This document shows positions 1 to 8,144 of a stretch of DNA of 64,000 nt, in pieces. The stretch spans positions 248,001 to 312,000 of the forward strand of contig NZ_JAAOYX010000002.1 in assembly GCF_011759605.1 (NCBI RefSeq), written 5' to 3'. The first letter of the stretch is position 1; every line of letters starts with the position of its first letter. A program made the position numbers and the translations under genes. The DNA comes from Luteibacter sp. SG786 (GTDB lineage: Bacteria > Pseudomonadota > Gammaproteobacteria > Xanthomonadales > Rhodanobacteraceae). Below the pieces are notes generated by a model. That model made no database searches. It worked only from the letters and a program-made list of their open reading frames with translations, and was not told the DNA's origin.

Positions 1-723
1 GCCGAAAAGGAAGCTGAGGCGCGTATCGGGGTTGATCAGGTAGGAGACATCGCCGAACGCCTTCACCTGGTTCGTATGGTCGTGGATCGGCTTGCGGCTT
101 GCCGTGGGGTTCTCGATCCCGACGTCGTTCTCGAGATAGTTGGCGGTGAGGAACCAGCTCCAGGCACCGCTTCGCCCGAACAGCGTTGCGTTCGGATTCA
201 ATGTGCCGAACTGGCCGCCCGTCACGCCCACGCTGCCGCCGATGCCGTCCTTCGAGGGCGTGCGGGTGGTGATGTCCACGATCGCCGCCGTGCGTTCGCC
301 GTACTGTGCGGGCAAGGCGCCGTCGAGCAGCTTCACGTTCTGGATCATCCGCGCATCCAGGGTCTGGCCAAAGCCGCCGATGCTTTCCGGGATGAGCACG
401 CCGTCGATGCGGTATTGCAGGTTGGCGTGGTCGCCGCGCACGTGCAGTTGTCCGTAGGAGTCCTGCACCACACCCGGTGCCTGGAGGATCACCTGGTTCA
501 GCGGCGTGGAGTCTCCCAGCGGCAGGGCCTGGATGGTCTGGCGGTCCATCACGTACTGGCTGCTGCCGGTATCGGGCGACAGACTGTTGCGCGCCTCGTC
601 CAGCCGCGCGGTCACGTCGACCTCGCCGAGGTTGGTGGCTTTCTGCGGCGGGGCGTCGTCCGCATGGGCGGCGGCGGCCAGGAGTGCGAGGGCGATGCAG
701 GACGCGAGGCGAACGGGAGTCAT
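1..723 (-). CDS. TonB-dependent outer-membrane receptor, N-terminal part (cut by window start)
   Basis: Read on the minus strand from the ATG at 723, the frame stays open to the window edge, giving about 241 residues. It opens with a signal peptide (MTPVRLASCIALALLAAAAHA), followed by a TonB-box/plug region with a plug-type motif (LHVRGDHANLQYRIDGV) and a conserved ALPAQYGERTAAIVDI segment. The barrel lies outside the window. Such proteins carry ferric chelates, cobalamin, metals or sugars across the outer membrane using ExbBD-TonB energy; the substrate cannot be told from this part. It is transcribed divergently from the EcsC-like gene at 873. The family call is secure. Confidence 0.88.
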   Translation of the reverse strand, partial: MTPVRLASCIALALLAAAAHADDAPPQKATNLGEVDVTARLDEARNSLSPDTGSSQYVMDRQTIQALPLGDSTPLNQVILQAPGVVQDSYGQLHVRGDHANLQYRIDGVLIPESIGGFGQTLDARMIQNVKLLDGALPAQYGERTAAIVDITTRTPSKDGIGGSVGVTGGQFGTLNPNATLFGRSGAWSWFLTANYLENDVGIENPTASRKPIHDHTNQVKAFGDVSYLINPDTRLSFLFG

Positions 724-872
724 GGGCTCACTTCGTAAAATGTTATAACGTATCAATTAGTCTGGAGAGCGAAGCTTTCGCCTCGCTTTCGGCGCGGGCA
801 GGTCCGGCGCTTCATGGACGAATCACGCGACGGCGGCGACCATGTCCACGCATTCGCATCCGGAGTAACGAC
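724..872. promoter_or_regulatory. Divergent promoter region with AT-rich palindrome
   Basis: This 149-bp gap separates the divergent TonB receptor and EcsC-like genes. It holds the perfect palindrome GTTATAAC at 742-749 inside a locally AT-rich stretch, about 20 bp before the receptor start. Its left half (AAAATGTTATAAC) resembles half of a Zur-type site, but the right half matches poorly. A site for a metal regulator is possible; this is inference. Confidence 0.35.
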
Positions 873-1745
873 ATGGCAAAACGCGATCCGGCTTCGACAT
901 CGAAGGAGATCGTTCCCGTCAGTGCCGACCGCGGCGACAGTCCTGTCGCGAAGGCGATCCTCGAATTCGTCAGCCGCATCCCGGACAGCGAGGTGCCTCG
1001 TGCCGGCAAGGGCTCCGCCGAGGAAACCTGCCGGCAGTTGGCAAGCACCGCGGCCAACAAGGCGGCGATCACGGCGGGCTCGCTCGCCTTGCCGCCCGGC
1101 CCGTTGGGCTGGCTCACGGTGCTTCCGGAGCTGGTGGCGATCTGGCGCATCCAGGGCCAGCTGGTCAGCGACATTGCCGCCGCGTACGGGAAGACCGCCA
1201 CGCTCGGACGCGAACAGATGCTCTGGTGCCTGTTCCGGCATACCGCCGCCCAGGCGTTCCGCGACGTGGCCATTCGCGTCGGCGACCGCCTCGTGTTCCG
1301 CACCGCAGCCACCAGCGCGTTGCAGCGCGTGGCAGGCCGCATCGGCGTCAGCGTGTCCAAGCGTGCGGTCGGCAAGGGCGTCTCGCGCTGGCTGCCGATC
1401 GTCGGCGCGCTCGGTGTAGGTGCCTATGCGTACTACGACACCGGGCAGGTGGCGAAAACCGCGATCGACCTCTTCAGCGGCGAGGTGCACATCGACGATG
1501 GCGACGCGCCCGCGTCAGGAAAGAGCCGCGCCGCGGCGAAGGCGTCCGGCGGGCACGCGCGCGCGGCGGAAAGCGCATCGACCCCGAAGGCCAGAGCGAA
1601 GACGACGGCCAGAAAGACGGTGAAGCAGACAGCGGCCAGGAAGACGACCACCAAGAAGACCGCCGCGCGCAAGAAGGCGACGAAAGCCGTCGCACCTGCC
1701 GCTGCCGCGAAGAAAACCGTGGCCAGACGCCGCAAGGCGGGTTGA
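873..1745 (+). CDS. EcsC-like protein with lysine/alanine-rich histone-like C-terminal tail
   Basis: The 290-residue product starts at ATG 873, preceded by GGAG; a longer in-frame extension upstream looks like non-coding translation. Residues about 40-200 resemble the EcsC family: a helical domain with a hydrophobic LALPPGPLGWLTVLPELVAI segment and a GVGAYAYYDTGQVAK segment near its end. From about residue 215 the chain becomes a low-complexity tail of Lys, Ala, Thr and Arg, with repeated KKTAARKK-like units as in bacterial histone H1-like or AlgP proteins. The tail could bind nucleic acid or another polyanion. The function of the family is poorly known; the fusion is clear in sequence. Confidence 0.75.
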   Translation: MAKRDPASTSKEIVPVSADRGDSPVAKAILEFVSRIPDSEVPRAGKGSAEETCRQLASTAANKAAITAGSLALPPGPLGWLTVLPELVAIWRIQGQLVSDIAAAYGKTATLGREQMLWCLFRHTAAQAFRDVAIRVGDRLVFRTAATSALQRVAGRIGVSVSKRAVGKGVSRWLPIVGALGVGAYAYYDTGQVAKTAIDLFSGEVHIDDGDAPASGKSRAAAKASGGHARAAESASTPKARAKTTARKTVKQTAARKTTTKKTAARKKATKAVAPAAAAKKTVARRRKAG

Positions 1746-1824
1746 ACGTTAACCTTGTTGGCTTCCACGTGACGCGCGGCACCGTTTGCGGCAAGCTCGT
1801 GCGCGTTGCGAAAAGGAGCTTGCC

Positions 1825-2562
1825 GTGAATCCGTCCCCGGTCGTCCTCGTCACCGGCGGTGCCCGCCGTGTCGGTGCCGCCATCGTCCGGCGCCTGCATG
1901 CGGCGGGCTGCTCGGTCGCCATCCACTACCGCCATTCCGGTACCGACGCCGAAGCGCTCGCGCGCGAACTCGATGCCGTGCGGGCGGGCAGCGTGGCCAC
2001 ATTCCCGGCGGCGCTCGACGACGACGCGGCGCTTCACCCGCTGATCAAAGCGGTGGTGCAACGCTTCGGGCGGTTGGACGGACTGGTGAACAACGCCTCG
2101 GCCTTCTATCCCACGCCCATCGGCGAGACGACATCGGCGCACTGGGACGACCTGTTCTCGGCCAACGCGCGGGCGCCGTTCTTTCTTGCCCAGGCCGCGG
2201 CGCCGGCCCTGCAGGAGACCGGCGGAGCCATCGTCAGCATCGTCGACATCTATGCGGAACGGCCGCTCGCCGGGCACACCGTGTATTCGATGGCCAAGGC
2301 CGCGCTCGCCATGCTGACCCTGTCGCTGGCGAAGGAACTGGCCCCCGAGGTGCGCGTCAACGCCGTCGCGCCCGGCGCCATCCTGTGGCCCGCCTCGGGC
2401 AAGCCAGAGGAAGCGGCGGAAAGCCTCATCGCGAAAACGCCGCTCGGACGCAAGGGCGAACCCGAGGACGTGGCTGAGGCCGTTCGCTGGCTGTTGCTGG
2501 ACGCGCGCTACACGACCGGCCAGGTCGTCCGCGTGGACGGCGGTCGCGCATTGACGATCTGA
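1825..2562 (+). CDS. Pteridine reductase (FolM-like short-chain dehydrogenase)
   Basis: This 245-residue SDR is read from a GTG at 1825 with a good ribosome site (AAAAGGAG at 1811-1818); in-frame starts further upstream lack one. The nucleotide motif is TGGARRVG, the arginine-containing form typical of pteridine reductases. NNAS follows near residue 90, then the catalytic Tyr and Lys in YSMAK, and the C-terminal DGG. It probably reduces dihydrobiopterin, dihydromonapterin or dihydrofolate with NADPH. Two other folate genes, folK (3587-4105) and folB (5369-5728), lie within 3 kb, which supports a pterin role over a generic SDR. Confidence 0.78.
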   Translation: MNPSPVVLVTGGARRVGAAIVRRLHAAGCSVAIHYRHSGTDAEALARELDAVRAGSVATFPAALDDDAALHPLIKAVVQRFGRLDGLVNNASAFYPTPIGETTSAHWDDLFSANARAPFFLAQAAAPALQETGGAIVSIVDIYAERPLAGHTVYSMAKAALAMLTLSLAKELAPEVRVNAVAPGAILWPASGKPEEAAESLIAKTPLGRKGEPEDVAEAVRWLLLDARYTTGQVVRVDGGRALTI

Positions 2563-2570
2563 TCGCGGCC

Positions 2571-2600
2571 CCGTCGGCGTGCGAGCCCGCACGCCGACGG
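2571..2600. terminator. Bidirectional terminator-like hairpin
   Basis: A perfect 13-bp stem with a 4-nt loop (CCGTCGGCGTGCG, loop AGCC, then its complement) sits between the convergent pteridine reductase and membrane-protein genes. There is no clear T-run on either side, so it may terminate weakly or simply protect 3' ends. Confidence 0.6.
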
Positions 2601-2626
2601 TTCCGGTGCTCCCCCTGGAGCGTGTT

Positions 2627-3481
2627 TCAGTTCTTCGGACGGAACGCCGATTCGAGCAGCGCGCGGTCGAAACCCTGGCCCGGATCGCCTTCCTCCGCGA
2701 AGCGGTAGAGCGCGGCCGAGTACACGCCGTGCATCGCCGTCTGGAACAGGCTGAGGGCGATCAGCGCGATCACCGCCACGACACCGACGATGACCATCAG
2801 CGCCACGGAGTGCGTCGCCGCGGCGGCGAAGAAAAGCACGCCGCTGGCGAAGATCAGGCAGAAGGTGAGAATGCCGCCGGCGAGGCCGATGCCGGCATTG
2901 CCGATCAGGTTCTCGCCCCAGGTCTGCCTGAGCAGCGAAGTGCTGCGCTTGACGGCATCGACCGGCCCCACGTCCTGCGCCGCGAGCACCGGCACCACGA
3001 GGAACGTCGCGACCGTCCAGCCGAAGCCGAGCACGCCCGCAACGATGCGCCCGACAAAGCCGAGGCGTTCCTGCAAGGCGCGCAGGATCATGCCGACGGT
3101 CGCGGCGATGAGCGCATAGCCGATGATGTTGGGCAGCTTGCCCATCGCCGTGCGCATACCGTCGCCGAGCGTGGGGTTGCCACCGTTCAGACGAATGAGC
3201 GCGGCTGAGGCCAGGGCGACGTTGAAGAAGATCACCACGCCGTACTGCACGAAATAGAACAGGAAGCTCACCAGCATGAACAACGGCGAGACGTGCCGGC
3301 GCTGGCCTTCGAAATCCGCTTGATGGTGCGCGAACAGGGTGTAGACCGGCCATGCGAAGGTGGCGATCACGATCAGCGATGCCAGGCCCGCCAGCAAGGG
3401 AAAGAGCATCAGCTCCTTGTCCTGGCGAAGGATATTGGCGCTGGCCTTCATCAGCGCCCAACTGCGTCCGAACTTACCCAT
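2627..3481 (-). CDS. Polytopic membrane protein of unknown function (DUF6159-like)
   Basis: The product is 284 residues, starting with MGKFGRSWALMKAS at 3481 behind AAGGA. An in-frame ATG further upstream gives an extension with no membrane or domain character. Hydrophobic segments lie near residues 22-42, 60-85, 105-130, 150-170 and two more toward the C-terminus, so about six membrane helices. The early RQDKELMLFPLLAG stretch is typical of a conserved family of uncharacterised inner-membrane proteins. Nothing visible gives a reaction. It is convergent with the pteridine reductase, and folK follows upstream on the same strand. Confidence 0.6.
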   Translation of the reverse strand: MGKFGRSWALMKASANILRQDKELMLFPLLAGLASLIVIATFAWPVYTLFAHHQADFEGQRRHVSPLFMLVSFLFYFVQYGVVIFFNVALASAALIRLNGGNPTLGDGMRTAMGKLPNIIGYALIAATVGMILRALQERLGFVGRIVAGVLGFGWTVATFLVVPVLAAQDVGPVDAVKRSTSLLRQTWGENLIGNAGIGLAGGILTFCLIFASGVLFFAAAATHSVALMVIVGVVAVIALIALSLFQTAMHGVYSAALYRFAEEGDPGQGFDRALLESAFRPKN

Positions 3482-3544
3482 TTCCTTGCTTCCCCATGGT
3501 CCGATGTGGACGCGTTGTAGCATCTTGGCCGGTGGCCCGCCAGT

Positions 3545-3613
3545 TGCCGGCTCCCACAGTTCGGTGCCGATGGGCCTTTCGGCAAATTACTTCGCCGCCA
3601 TGGCGGCTCCTAT
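3545..3613. repeat. REP-like half elements at the 3' end of folK
   Basis: Two pieces of the REP family found throughout the window lie here: GCCGGCTCCCACAG near 3546-3559 and CGCCGCCATGGCGGCTCC at 3593-3610. The second lies inside the last codons of folK and encodes its final residues (SIGAAMAAK). The pair is about 70 bp long and less well conserved than the full copies elsewhere. Confidence 0.55.
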
Positions 3614-4105
3614 CGAAGCAGAGCACCCCTCATCCACCGCCAGCGGCTCGCTCCCGGCCGGAAACGCCGCCCAGAGTTCCGCCATCGTCTTCCCGCTGAC
3701 GGGGTGGCGGACCTCGGGCGCGATGTCGGCCATGGGCTTCAGCACAAAAGCATGGCGAAGTTCGCCGCGAGGCACCTGGAGGTGGCCCTCGCCGCTCAGC
3801 ACGAGGTCGTCGTAGAGGACGATGTCCACGTCGAGGGTGCGGCTGGCGTAACGCCTGCCACCGCGCACACGGCCATGCCTGTCTTCCAGGGCGTGCAGCC
3901 AGTCGTTCAGGGCTTCGGGAGCGAGGTCGCTGTCGAGACCCACGGCCAGATTGAGGAAATCGGGCCCGTCGAAACCGACCGCAGCGCTGCGGTAGACCGG
4001 CGACACGTCCAGCTTGCCGAAGCGCGCCCGCAGTTCCGCCACGGCAAGGCCGAGCCAGTGCTCCGCATCGATGTTGGAACCCAGGCTGAGGTAGGCGCGT
4101 GCCAC
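3587..4105 (-). CDS. folK: 2-amino-4-hydroxy-6-hydroxymethyldihydropteridine diphosphokinase
   Basis: FolK transfers pyrophosphate from ATP to hydroxymethyl-dihydropterin in folate synthesis. The start is a GTG at 4105, two bases past the TGA of the upstream channel gene, with AGGAGG at the right distance; the protein then begins MARAYLSLGSN, the family signature, and has 172 residues, a normal length. The pterin and ATP segment RYASRTLDVDIVLYDD and the later VPRGELRHAFVL are present. The last nine residues are written by a REP-like repeat half, so the C-terminal tail may be acquired. It appears to be the last gene of a folB-mscS-folK operon. Confidence 0.93.
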   Translation of the reverse strand: MARAYLSLGSNIDAEHWLGLAVAELRARFGKLDVSPVYRSAAVGFDGPDFLNLAVGLDSDLAPEALNDWLHALEDRHGRVRGGRRYASRTLDVDIVLYDDLVLSGEGHLQVPRGELRHAFVLKPMADIAPEVRHPVSGKTMAELWAAFPAGSEPLAVDEGCSASIGAAMAAK

Positions 4106-4106
4106 G

Positions 4107-5372
4107 TCAGGCCTCCTGGGTGACCGCAAGACGAATACCCGCGACGGCATCGCGCACGTCGCCGCCCGACGGCTGTTGGAACGGCCGCAGTCCGAACTCC
4201 GGAAGGATCGCGATCAGGTGGTCGAAGATGTCCGCCTGGATGCGTTCGTAATCGAGCCACACCACCGTATTGGTGAAGCAATAGACCTCCAGCGGAATGC
4301 CCTGCGCGCCGGGATCGCGCATGCGGACCATGCGGGTCATCTTGTCGTGCACGTCCGGGTGCGCCGCGAGGTACGCCTCGGCGTAGGCACGGAAGGCGCC
4401 GATGTTGGTCTGCCGGCGCCGGTTCACCGGGAGCTTGCCCGGTTCACCCAGCGCCTCGTTCCAGCGGCGGATGTCCTCGCGCTTGCGCTCCAGGTAGGTC
4501 TTGAGCAGGTACACGCTTCCATAGCGTTCGATTTCCTCGTCCTCGAGGAATCGCACGCAGGCCGCATCGATGAACAGCTCGCGCTTGATCCGTCGCCCGC
4601 CCGATTCGGCCATGCCGCGCCAGTTCTGGAACGACTCGGAAATCAGCTTCCAGGTGGGCACCGTGACGATCGTGCGGTCGAAATTGCGTACCTTCACGGT
4701 ATGCAGCGTGATGTCGATCACGTCGCCGTCGACGCCCGCGGAGGGCATGGTGATCCAGTCGCCGATGCGCAGCATGTCGTTCGTGCTCAGCTGGATGCCG
4801 GCGACGAAGCCCAGGATGGTGTCCTTGAACACCAGCAGCAGCACGGCGGACATGGCGCCGATGCCGGACAGCAGCAAGCCGACGCTCTGATGGGTGAGCT
4901 TGGTGATCACCAGCACCAGCGCCACGATCCATAACGCCATCTGCAACAGTTGGACGATACCCTTGATCGATCGCTTTCCCGCCGGCGTCGCGCTGTAGAG
5001 CGATTCGAACGCGAGCAGGGCGCGGCCCATGGCCGAGATCACGCACACGATGATCCAGCAGACGGCAAGGCTGCGCACGAACGCGCCCACGCCGTCGTCC
5101 ACCGGCAGCAACAGGGCGATGCCGTAGTAGACGACAACGCCGGGCAGCACGCGCGCCAGCCAGCGGAAGCAGCCGAATTCATAGAGCGCGTCGTCCCAGC
5201 GCCAATGCGTGTGCCGTGTGGCGGCACGCACCACGCGATGGAGGAACAGGCGGCCGAGCAGGTCCACCAGCCAGGCGATGACCACGAGTCCACCGACCAT
5301 CACCACGCTGCGCCACACGGTCGATGGAATGACCTCGTCGAGGAAGGCCTGTATGTCCCGGGGCTCGATCAT
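4107..5372 (-). CDS. MscS-family mechanosensitive channel (YbdG-like)
   Basis: The protein has 421 residues from the ATG at 5372, whose first bases overlap the folB stop (ATGA). Four to five membrane helices occupy residues 18-200. The pore helix and beta-domain follow (about residues 165-260), including the LVFKDTILGFVAGIQLSTNDML stretch around the inner gate. Length, extended C-terminal domain and the sequence VPTWKLISESFQNWRGM match the YbdG/MscM subgroup rather than short MscS. It should release solutes under hypo-osmotic membrane tension in the inner membrane. Its place between folB and folK looks like operon hitchhiking. Confidence 0.85.
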   Translation of the reverse strand: MIEPRDIQAFLDEVIPSTVWRSVVMVGGLVVIAWLVDLLGRLFLHRVVRAATRHTHWRWDDALYEFGCFRWLARVLPGVVVYYGIALLLPVDDGVGAFVRSLAVCWIIVCVISAMGRALLAFESLYSATPAGKRSIKGIVQLLQMALWIVALVLVITKLTHQSVGLLLSGIGAMSAVLLLVFKDTILGFVAGIQLSTNDMLRIGDWITMPSAGVDGDVIDITLHTVKVRNFDRTIVTVPTWKLISESFQNWRGMAESGGRRIKRELFIDAACVRFLEDEEIERYGSVYLLKTYLERKREDIRRWNEALGEPGKLPVNRRRQTNIGAFRAYAEAYLAAHPDVHDKMTRMVRMRDPGAQGIPLEVYCFTNTVVWLDYERIQADIFDHLIAILPEFGLRPFQQPSGGDVRDAVAGIRLAVTQEA

Positions 5373-5728
5373 TGCGGCCGCGTACCGCGTTCGATACGCA
5401 CGCCGACTGCTTTCGCGCCGCGCACCGCGCCGGGCTTGGACAGCTTGAGCCGCACCCAGGCCACGCCGAATTCGTTCTGCACTATCTCGGCGCAACGCTC
5501 GGCCAGCGTCTCGACGAGGCCGAAGCTCGAAGCTTCCACATAGGCCTGGAGGCGCCTGGAGATCGATTTGTAGTTGAGGGTGTCGGCGATGTCGTCGCTG
5601 GCCGCGGGACGGCGGTTGTCGAAAGCCATTTCCAGGTCGAACGACAGCGTCTGGCGGATGCGCCGCTCCCAATCGTAGATACCGATGACCGCGTCGATGC
5701 GCAGGTCCTCTATGAAGACGATGTCCAT
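5369..5728 (-). CDS. folB: Dihydroneopterin aldolase
   Basis: FolB cleaves dihydroneopterin to hydroxymethyl-dihydropterin and glycolaldehyde, just before FolK. The 119-residue protein starts at the ATG at 5728 with MDIVFIEDLRIDAVIGIYDW, the conserved FolB opening, and contains LNYKSISRRLQAYVE and FGLVETLAE, the latter carrying the active-site segment. Length is typical. Its stop overlaps the channel start by 4 nt, so folB, the channel and folK are probably co-transcribed. A longer open frame upstream is read-through of the opposite phase of tsaD and is not coding. Confidence 0.93.
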   Translation of the reverse strand: MDIVFIEDLRIDAVIGIYDWERRIRQTLSFDLEMAFDNRRPAASDDIADTLNYKSISRRLQAYVEASSFGLVETLAERCAEIVQNEFGVAWVRLKLSKPGAVRGAKAVGVRIERGTRPQ

Positions 5729-5812
5729 ACGGGTGCAACGATGAAGAGGGCCGTACAGGGTCGGCGAGGAAAGCCGATTGCGCAAGCGCCTGCTTTCTTT
5801 GGAGCTGCTTTC

Positions 5813-5894
5813 TGTGGGAGCCGCTTCAGCGGCGATGGGTGCTCGCGGCAAGCTGGCCCGCTGCGCGGGATCGCCGGCATAGCCGGCTCCCCAC
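5813..5894. repeat. REP-like element between folB and tsaD
   Basis: An 82-bp copy of the window's main repeat: a left hairpin TGTGGGAGCCGCTTCAGCGG, a spacer with an internal GCCCGCTG...GCGGG stem, and a right hairpin GCCGGCATAGCCGGCTCCC. It sits in the 170-bp gap between tsaD and folB, both on the minus strand. Confidence 0.85.
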
Positions 5895-5898
5895 GCTT

Positions 5899-6939
5899 TC
5901 AGGCCGCGGGCAGCGTCTCGAGGTTCCAGCGCGGGAACACCTGGATGGTTTCGTCCTGGTGCTGGCCCGCCGCCAGCCGTATGGCACCGGCAAGGGCGAT
6001 CATGGCCCCGTTGTCGGTGCAGAACGCCAGGCGCGGGAAGTAGACGCGGAAACCGTCGGCGGCTCCGGCCTGCGCCAGTTGTTCGCGCAGGCGCTTGTTC
6101 GCGCCCACGCCACCGGCGATCACCAGCCGCCTTGCGCCCGTGGCTTCCAGTGCACGCCGGCATTTGATGGCCAGGGTGTCGACAATGGCTTCCTCGAACC
6201 CGCGCGCGATGTCGGCGCGGGTCTGGTCGCTCTTGTCCGAGGCCTGCCAGGCCAGGAGCACCTGGGTCTTCAGCCCCGAAAAGCTGAAATCCAGCCCCGG
6301 GCGGTCGACCATGGGCCTGGAAAAACGGAACCGGCCGGGGGTGCCCTGCTCGGCAAGCTTCGCGAGCGCCGGGCCACCCGGGTACGGCAGGCCCATGAGC
6401 TTCGCGGTCTTGTCGAACGCTTCGCCCGCGGCGTCGTCCAGCGTGTCGCCGAGGATGCGGTATTCCCCGATGGCCTTGACCTCCACCAGCATGGAATGCC
6501 CGCCCGAAACCAGCAGCGCCACGAACGGCGGCTCCGGCGGATCGTCCTCGAGCAGCGGCGCCAGGAGGTGGCCTTCCATGTGGTGCACACCGATGGCCGG
6601 CACGCCGAGCGCCCAAGCCATGGCCCGCGCCGCCGAGGCGCCCACGAGCAAGGCACCCACGAGGCCGGGACCGGCGGTATAGGCCACACCGCCCAGGTCG
6701 GCCGGCGTCAGACCGGCGTCCTTCAGGGCCTGGCGCACCAGGGGCAGCAGCTTGCGCACGTGGTCGCGACTGGCCAATTCCGGCACGACGCCGCCATATT
6801 CCGCGTGCAGGGCGATCTGGCTGAAAAGCGCGTGCGAAAGGAGCCCGCGACCCGGTTGGTCCGGGTCCCAACGCAGCAGGGCAACGCCCGTCTCGTCACA
6901 GGACGTTTCCACGCCAAGCACGGGCTTTGAATTTCTCAT
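5899..6939 (-). CDS. tsaD: tRNA N6-adenosine threonylcarbamoyltransferase
   Basis: TsaD (with TsaB, E and C) installs t6A at position 37 of ANN-decoding tRNAs. The 346-residue product starts at the ATG at 6939, giving [18 protein letters not shown], the family N-terminus; a start seven codons earlier is possible but would lengthen it beyond the usual. The metal-binding HMEGH motif (HHMEGHLL) and the nucleotide motif FSGLKTQVL are intact, and VSGGHSML is present. The gene is divergent from rpsU, a common order in proteobacteria, and its start codon lies within the rpsU promoter. Confidence 0.96.
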   Translation of the reverse strand: MRNSKPVLGVETSCDETGVALLRWDPDQPGRGLLSHALFSQIALHAEYGGVVPELASRDHVRKLLPLVRQALKDAGLTPADLGGVAYTAGPGLVGALLVGASAARAMAWALGVPAIGVHHMEGHLLAPLLEDDPPEPPFVALLVSGGHSMLVEVKAIGEYRILGDTLDDAAGEAFDKTAKLMGLPYPGGPALAKLAEQGTPGRFRFSRPMVDRPGLDFSFSGLKTQVLLAWQASDKSDQTRADIARGFEEAIVDTLAIKCRRALEATGARRLVIAGGVGANKRLREQLAQAGAADGFRVYFPRLAFCTDNGAMIALAGAIRLAAGQHQDETIQVFPRWNLETLPAA

Positions 6940-6956
6940 CAGACTCACGTTATAAT
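6927..6956 (+). promoter_or_regulatory. Promoter for rpsU
   Basis: TTGAAT at 6927-6932 and a consensus TATAAT at 6951-6956, separated by 18 bp, fit a sigma-70 promoter firing toward rpsU about 50 bp ahead of its start. The -35 hexamer and spacer overlap the first codons of divergent tsaD. The opposite strand reads TTATAA at the same place, so the -10 may serve both directions. Confidence 0.7.
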
Positions 6957-7004
6957 CCACGGCTCACCCGGATTCACGGGTCAGTTTAACCAAGTGGAGT
7001 TTCC

Positions 7005-7220
7005 ATGCCGAGCGTTAAAGTCCGCGAGAACGAGCCGTTTGAGCTTGCCCTTCGCCGCTTCAAGCGTACGTGCGAGAAGGCTGGCGTGCTGGCCGAAACG
7101 CGCAAGCGCGAATTTTACGAAAAGCCGACCCAGGAGCGTAAGCGCAAGCGCGCCGCTGCTGTGAAGCGCCACCTGCGCCGTCTGTCCCGCGACACGACGC
7201 GCCGGACCCGCATGTACTGA
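7005..7220 (+). CDS. rpsU: 30S ribosomal protein bS21
   Basis: A 71-residue basic protein beginning [20 protein letters not shown] and ending RRTRMY, the full conserved bS21 sequence. It binds the 30S platform near the anti-Shine-Dalgarno sequence and helps initiation. A GGAG site precedes the ATG. It heads the macromolecular synthesis cluster (rpsU, yqeY, dnaG). Confidence 0.98.
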   Translation: MPSVKVRENEPFELALRRFKRTCEKAGVLAETRKREFYEKPTQERKRKRAAAVKRHLRRLSRDTTRRTRMY

Positions 7221-7302
7221 TGCACCGGCCGGCCCTTCCCGGGCTGGCATGGTACCGCGGCTGGCGCGTTTTCGCCGCCGCCGCAAGCAGGCGGAAATCC
7301 CG

Positions 7303-7335
7303 AGCCGGCTTTGCCGAAAGGTGAAGCCGGCTTTT
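7303..7335 (+). terminator. Terminator or attenuator between rpsU and yqeY
   Basis: AGCCGGCTT at 7303-7311 pairs with AAGCCGGCT at 7324-7332 around a 12-nt loop, followed by TTTT. It would uncouple highly expressed rpsU from yqeY and dnaG, as the attenuator of the E. coli rpsU-dnaG operon does. Confidence 0.7.
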
Positions 7336-7357
7336 CGTCGTCCCGGAGAAAAGAATC

Positions 7358-7801
7358 ATGAGCCTCAAGGCAAAGATCACCGAAGACATGAAGGCCGCCA
7401 TGAAGGGCGGGGAGAAGGACCGCCTGGGCGTCATCCGCCTGGTCCAGGCCCAGATCAAGCAGCGCGAGGTCGACGAACGGATCGAGCTCGACGACACCCA
7501 GGTGCTGGCTGTGCTCGAGAAGATGCAGAAGCAGCGCCGCGACTCGATCGAGCAGTACGACAAGGCCGGCCGCACCGACCTGGCCGACGTCGAGCGCTAC
7601 GAGATGGGCGTGATCGCCGGCTACCTGCCCGCCAAGCTCGACGAGGCCGAACTCGACGCCATCATCGCCGCGGCCATTGCCGAATCGGGCGCCAGCTCCG
7701 CCCGCGACATGGGCAAGGTGGTCGCCCTGGTGAAGGAGAAGGCCGCCGGCCGAGCCGATATGGCCGCCGTCGCCGGCAAGGTGAAGGCGAAACTGGCCTG
7801 A
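7358..7801 (+). CDS. GatB/YqeY domain protein
   Basis: The 147-residue protein starts MSLKAKITEDMKAAMKGGEK and consists only of the helical YqeY domain, which is related to the tRNA-binding C-terminal part of GatB. It shows the conserved RLGVIRLVQAQIKQREVD and YEMGVIAGYLPAKLDEAEL segments. The stand-alone role is unproven; tRNA or amidotransferase-linked activity is assumed from homology. It lies between rpsU and dnaG, the usual place in Xanthomonadales. Confidence 0.9.
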   Translation: MSLKAKITEDMKAAMKGGEKDRLGVIRLVQAQIKQREVDERIELDDTQVLAVLEKMQKQRRDSIEQYDKAGRTDLADVERYEMGVIAGYLPAKLDEAELDAIIAAAIAESGASSARDMGKVVALVKEKAAGRADMAAVAGKVKAKLA

Positions 7802-7824
7802 GCCACCTCTTTACTGAGGGCCTT

Positions 7825-8144
7825 TGTGGGAGCCGCTTCAGCGGCGATGGGGGCTCGCGGCAGCGTGCCCGCTGCCGCGGGATCGCCGGCATAGCCGGCT
7901 CCCACAAAAGACCCCCACACCACACAAGCCAAGCAAGCTTTGTGTGGGAGCCGCTTCAGCGGCGATGGGTGCTCGCGGCAAGCGTGCCCGCTGCGGCGGG
8001 ATCGCCGGCATAGCCGGCTCCCACAAAAGACCCCCACACCACACAAGCCAAGCAAGCTTTGTGTGGGAGCCGCTTCAGCGGCGATGGGGGCTCGCGGCAA
8101 GCGTGCCCGCTGCCGCGGGATCGCCGGCATAGCCGGCTCCCACA
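7825..8144. repeat. Tandem array of three REP-like elements (period about 119 bp)
   Basis: Three nearly identical REP copies lie at 7825-7906, 7943-8025 and 8062-8144. They share a near-identical spacer of about 37 bp (containing CCCCCACACCACACAAGCC), so the whole unit has been duplicated in tandem. Each copy has a TGTGGGAGCCGCTTCAGCGG hairpin at the left and GCCGGCATAGCCGGCTCCCA at the right. The array accounts for the 447-bp gap between yqeY and the DUF1328 gene. It is not a CRISPR array: spacers are identical and the repeats are long and palindromic. Confidence 0.92.

Noticed and set aside
477-872. N-terminal extension of the EcsC-like gene
   Set aside because: The extra 132 residues are antisense to the TonB receptor and its promoter, with no homology; ATG 873 has a ribosome site.
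5373-5738. Long N-terminal extension of the MscS-type channel frame
   Set aside because: The extension is another frame of folB; the ATGA overlap and conserved start fix the channel start at 5372.
7825-8144. Regular repeats that could be taken for a CRISPR array
   Set aside because: Repeats are about 82 bp and palindromic, the two spacers are near-identical, and no cas genes are present; this is tandem REP duplication.
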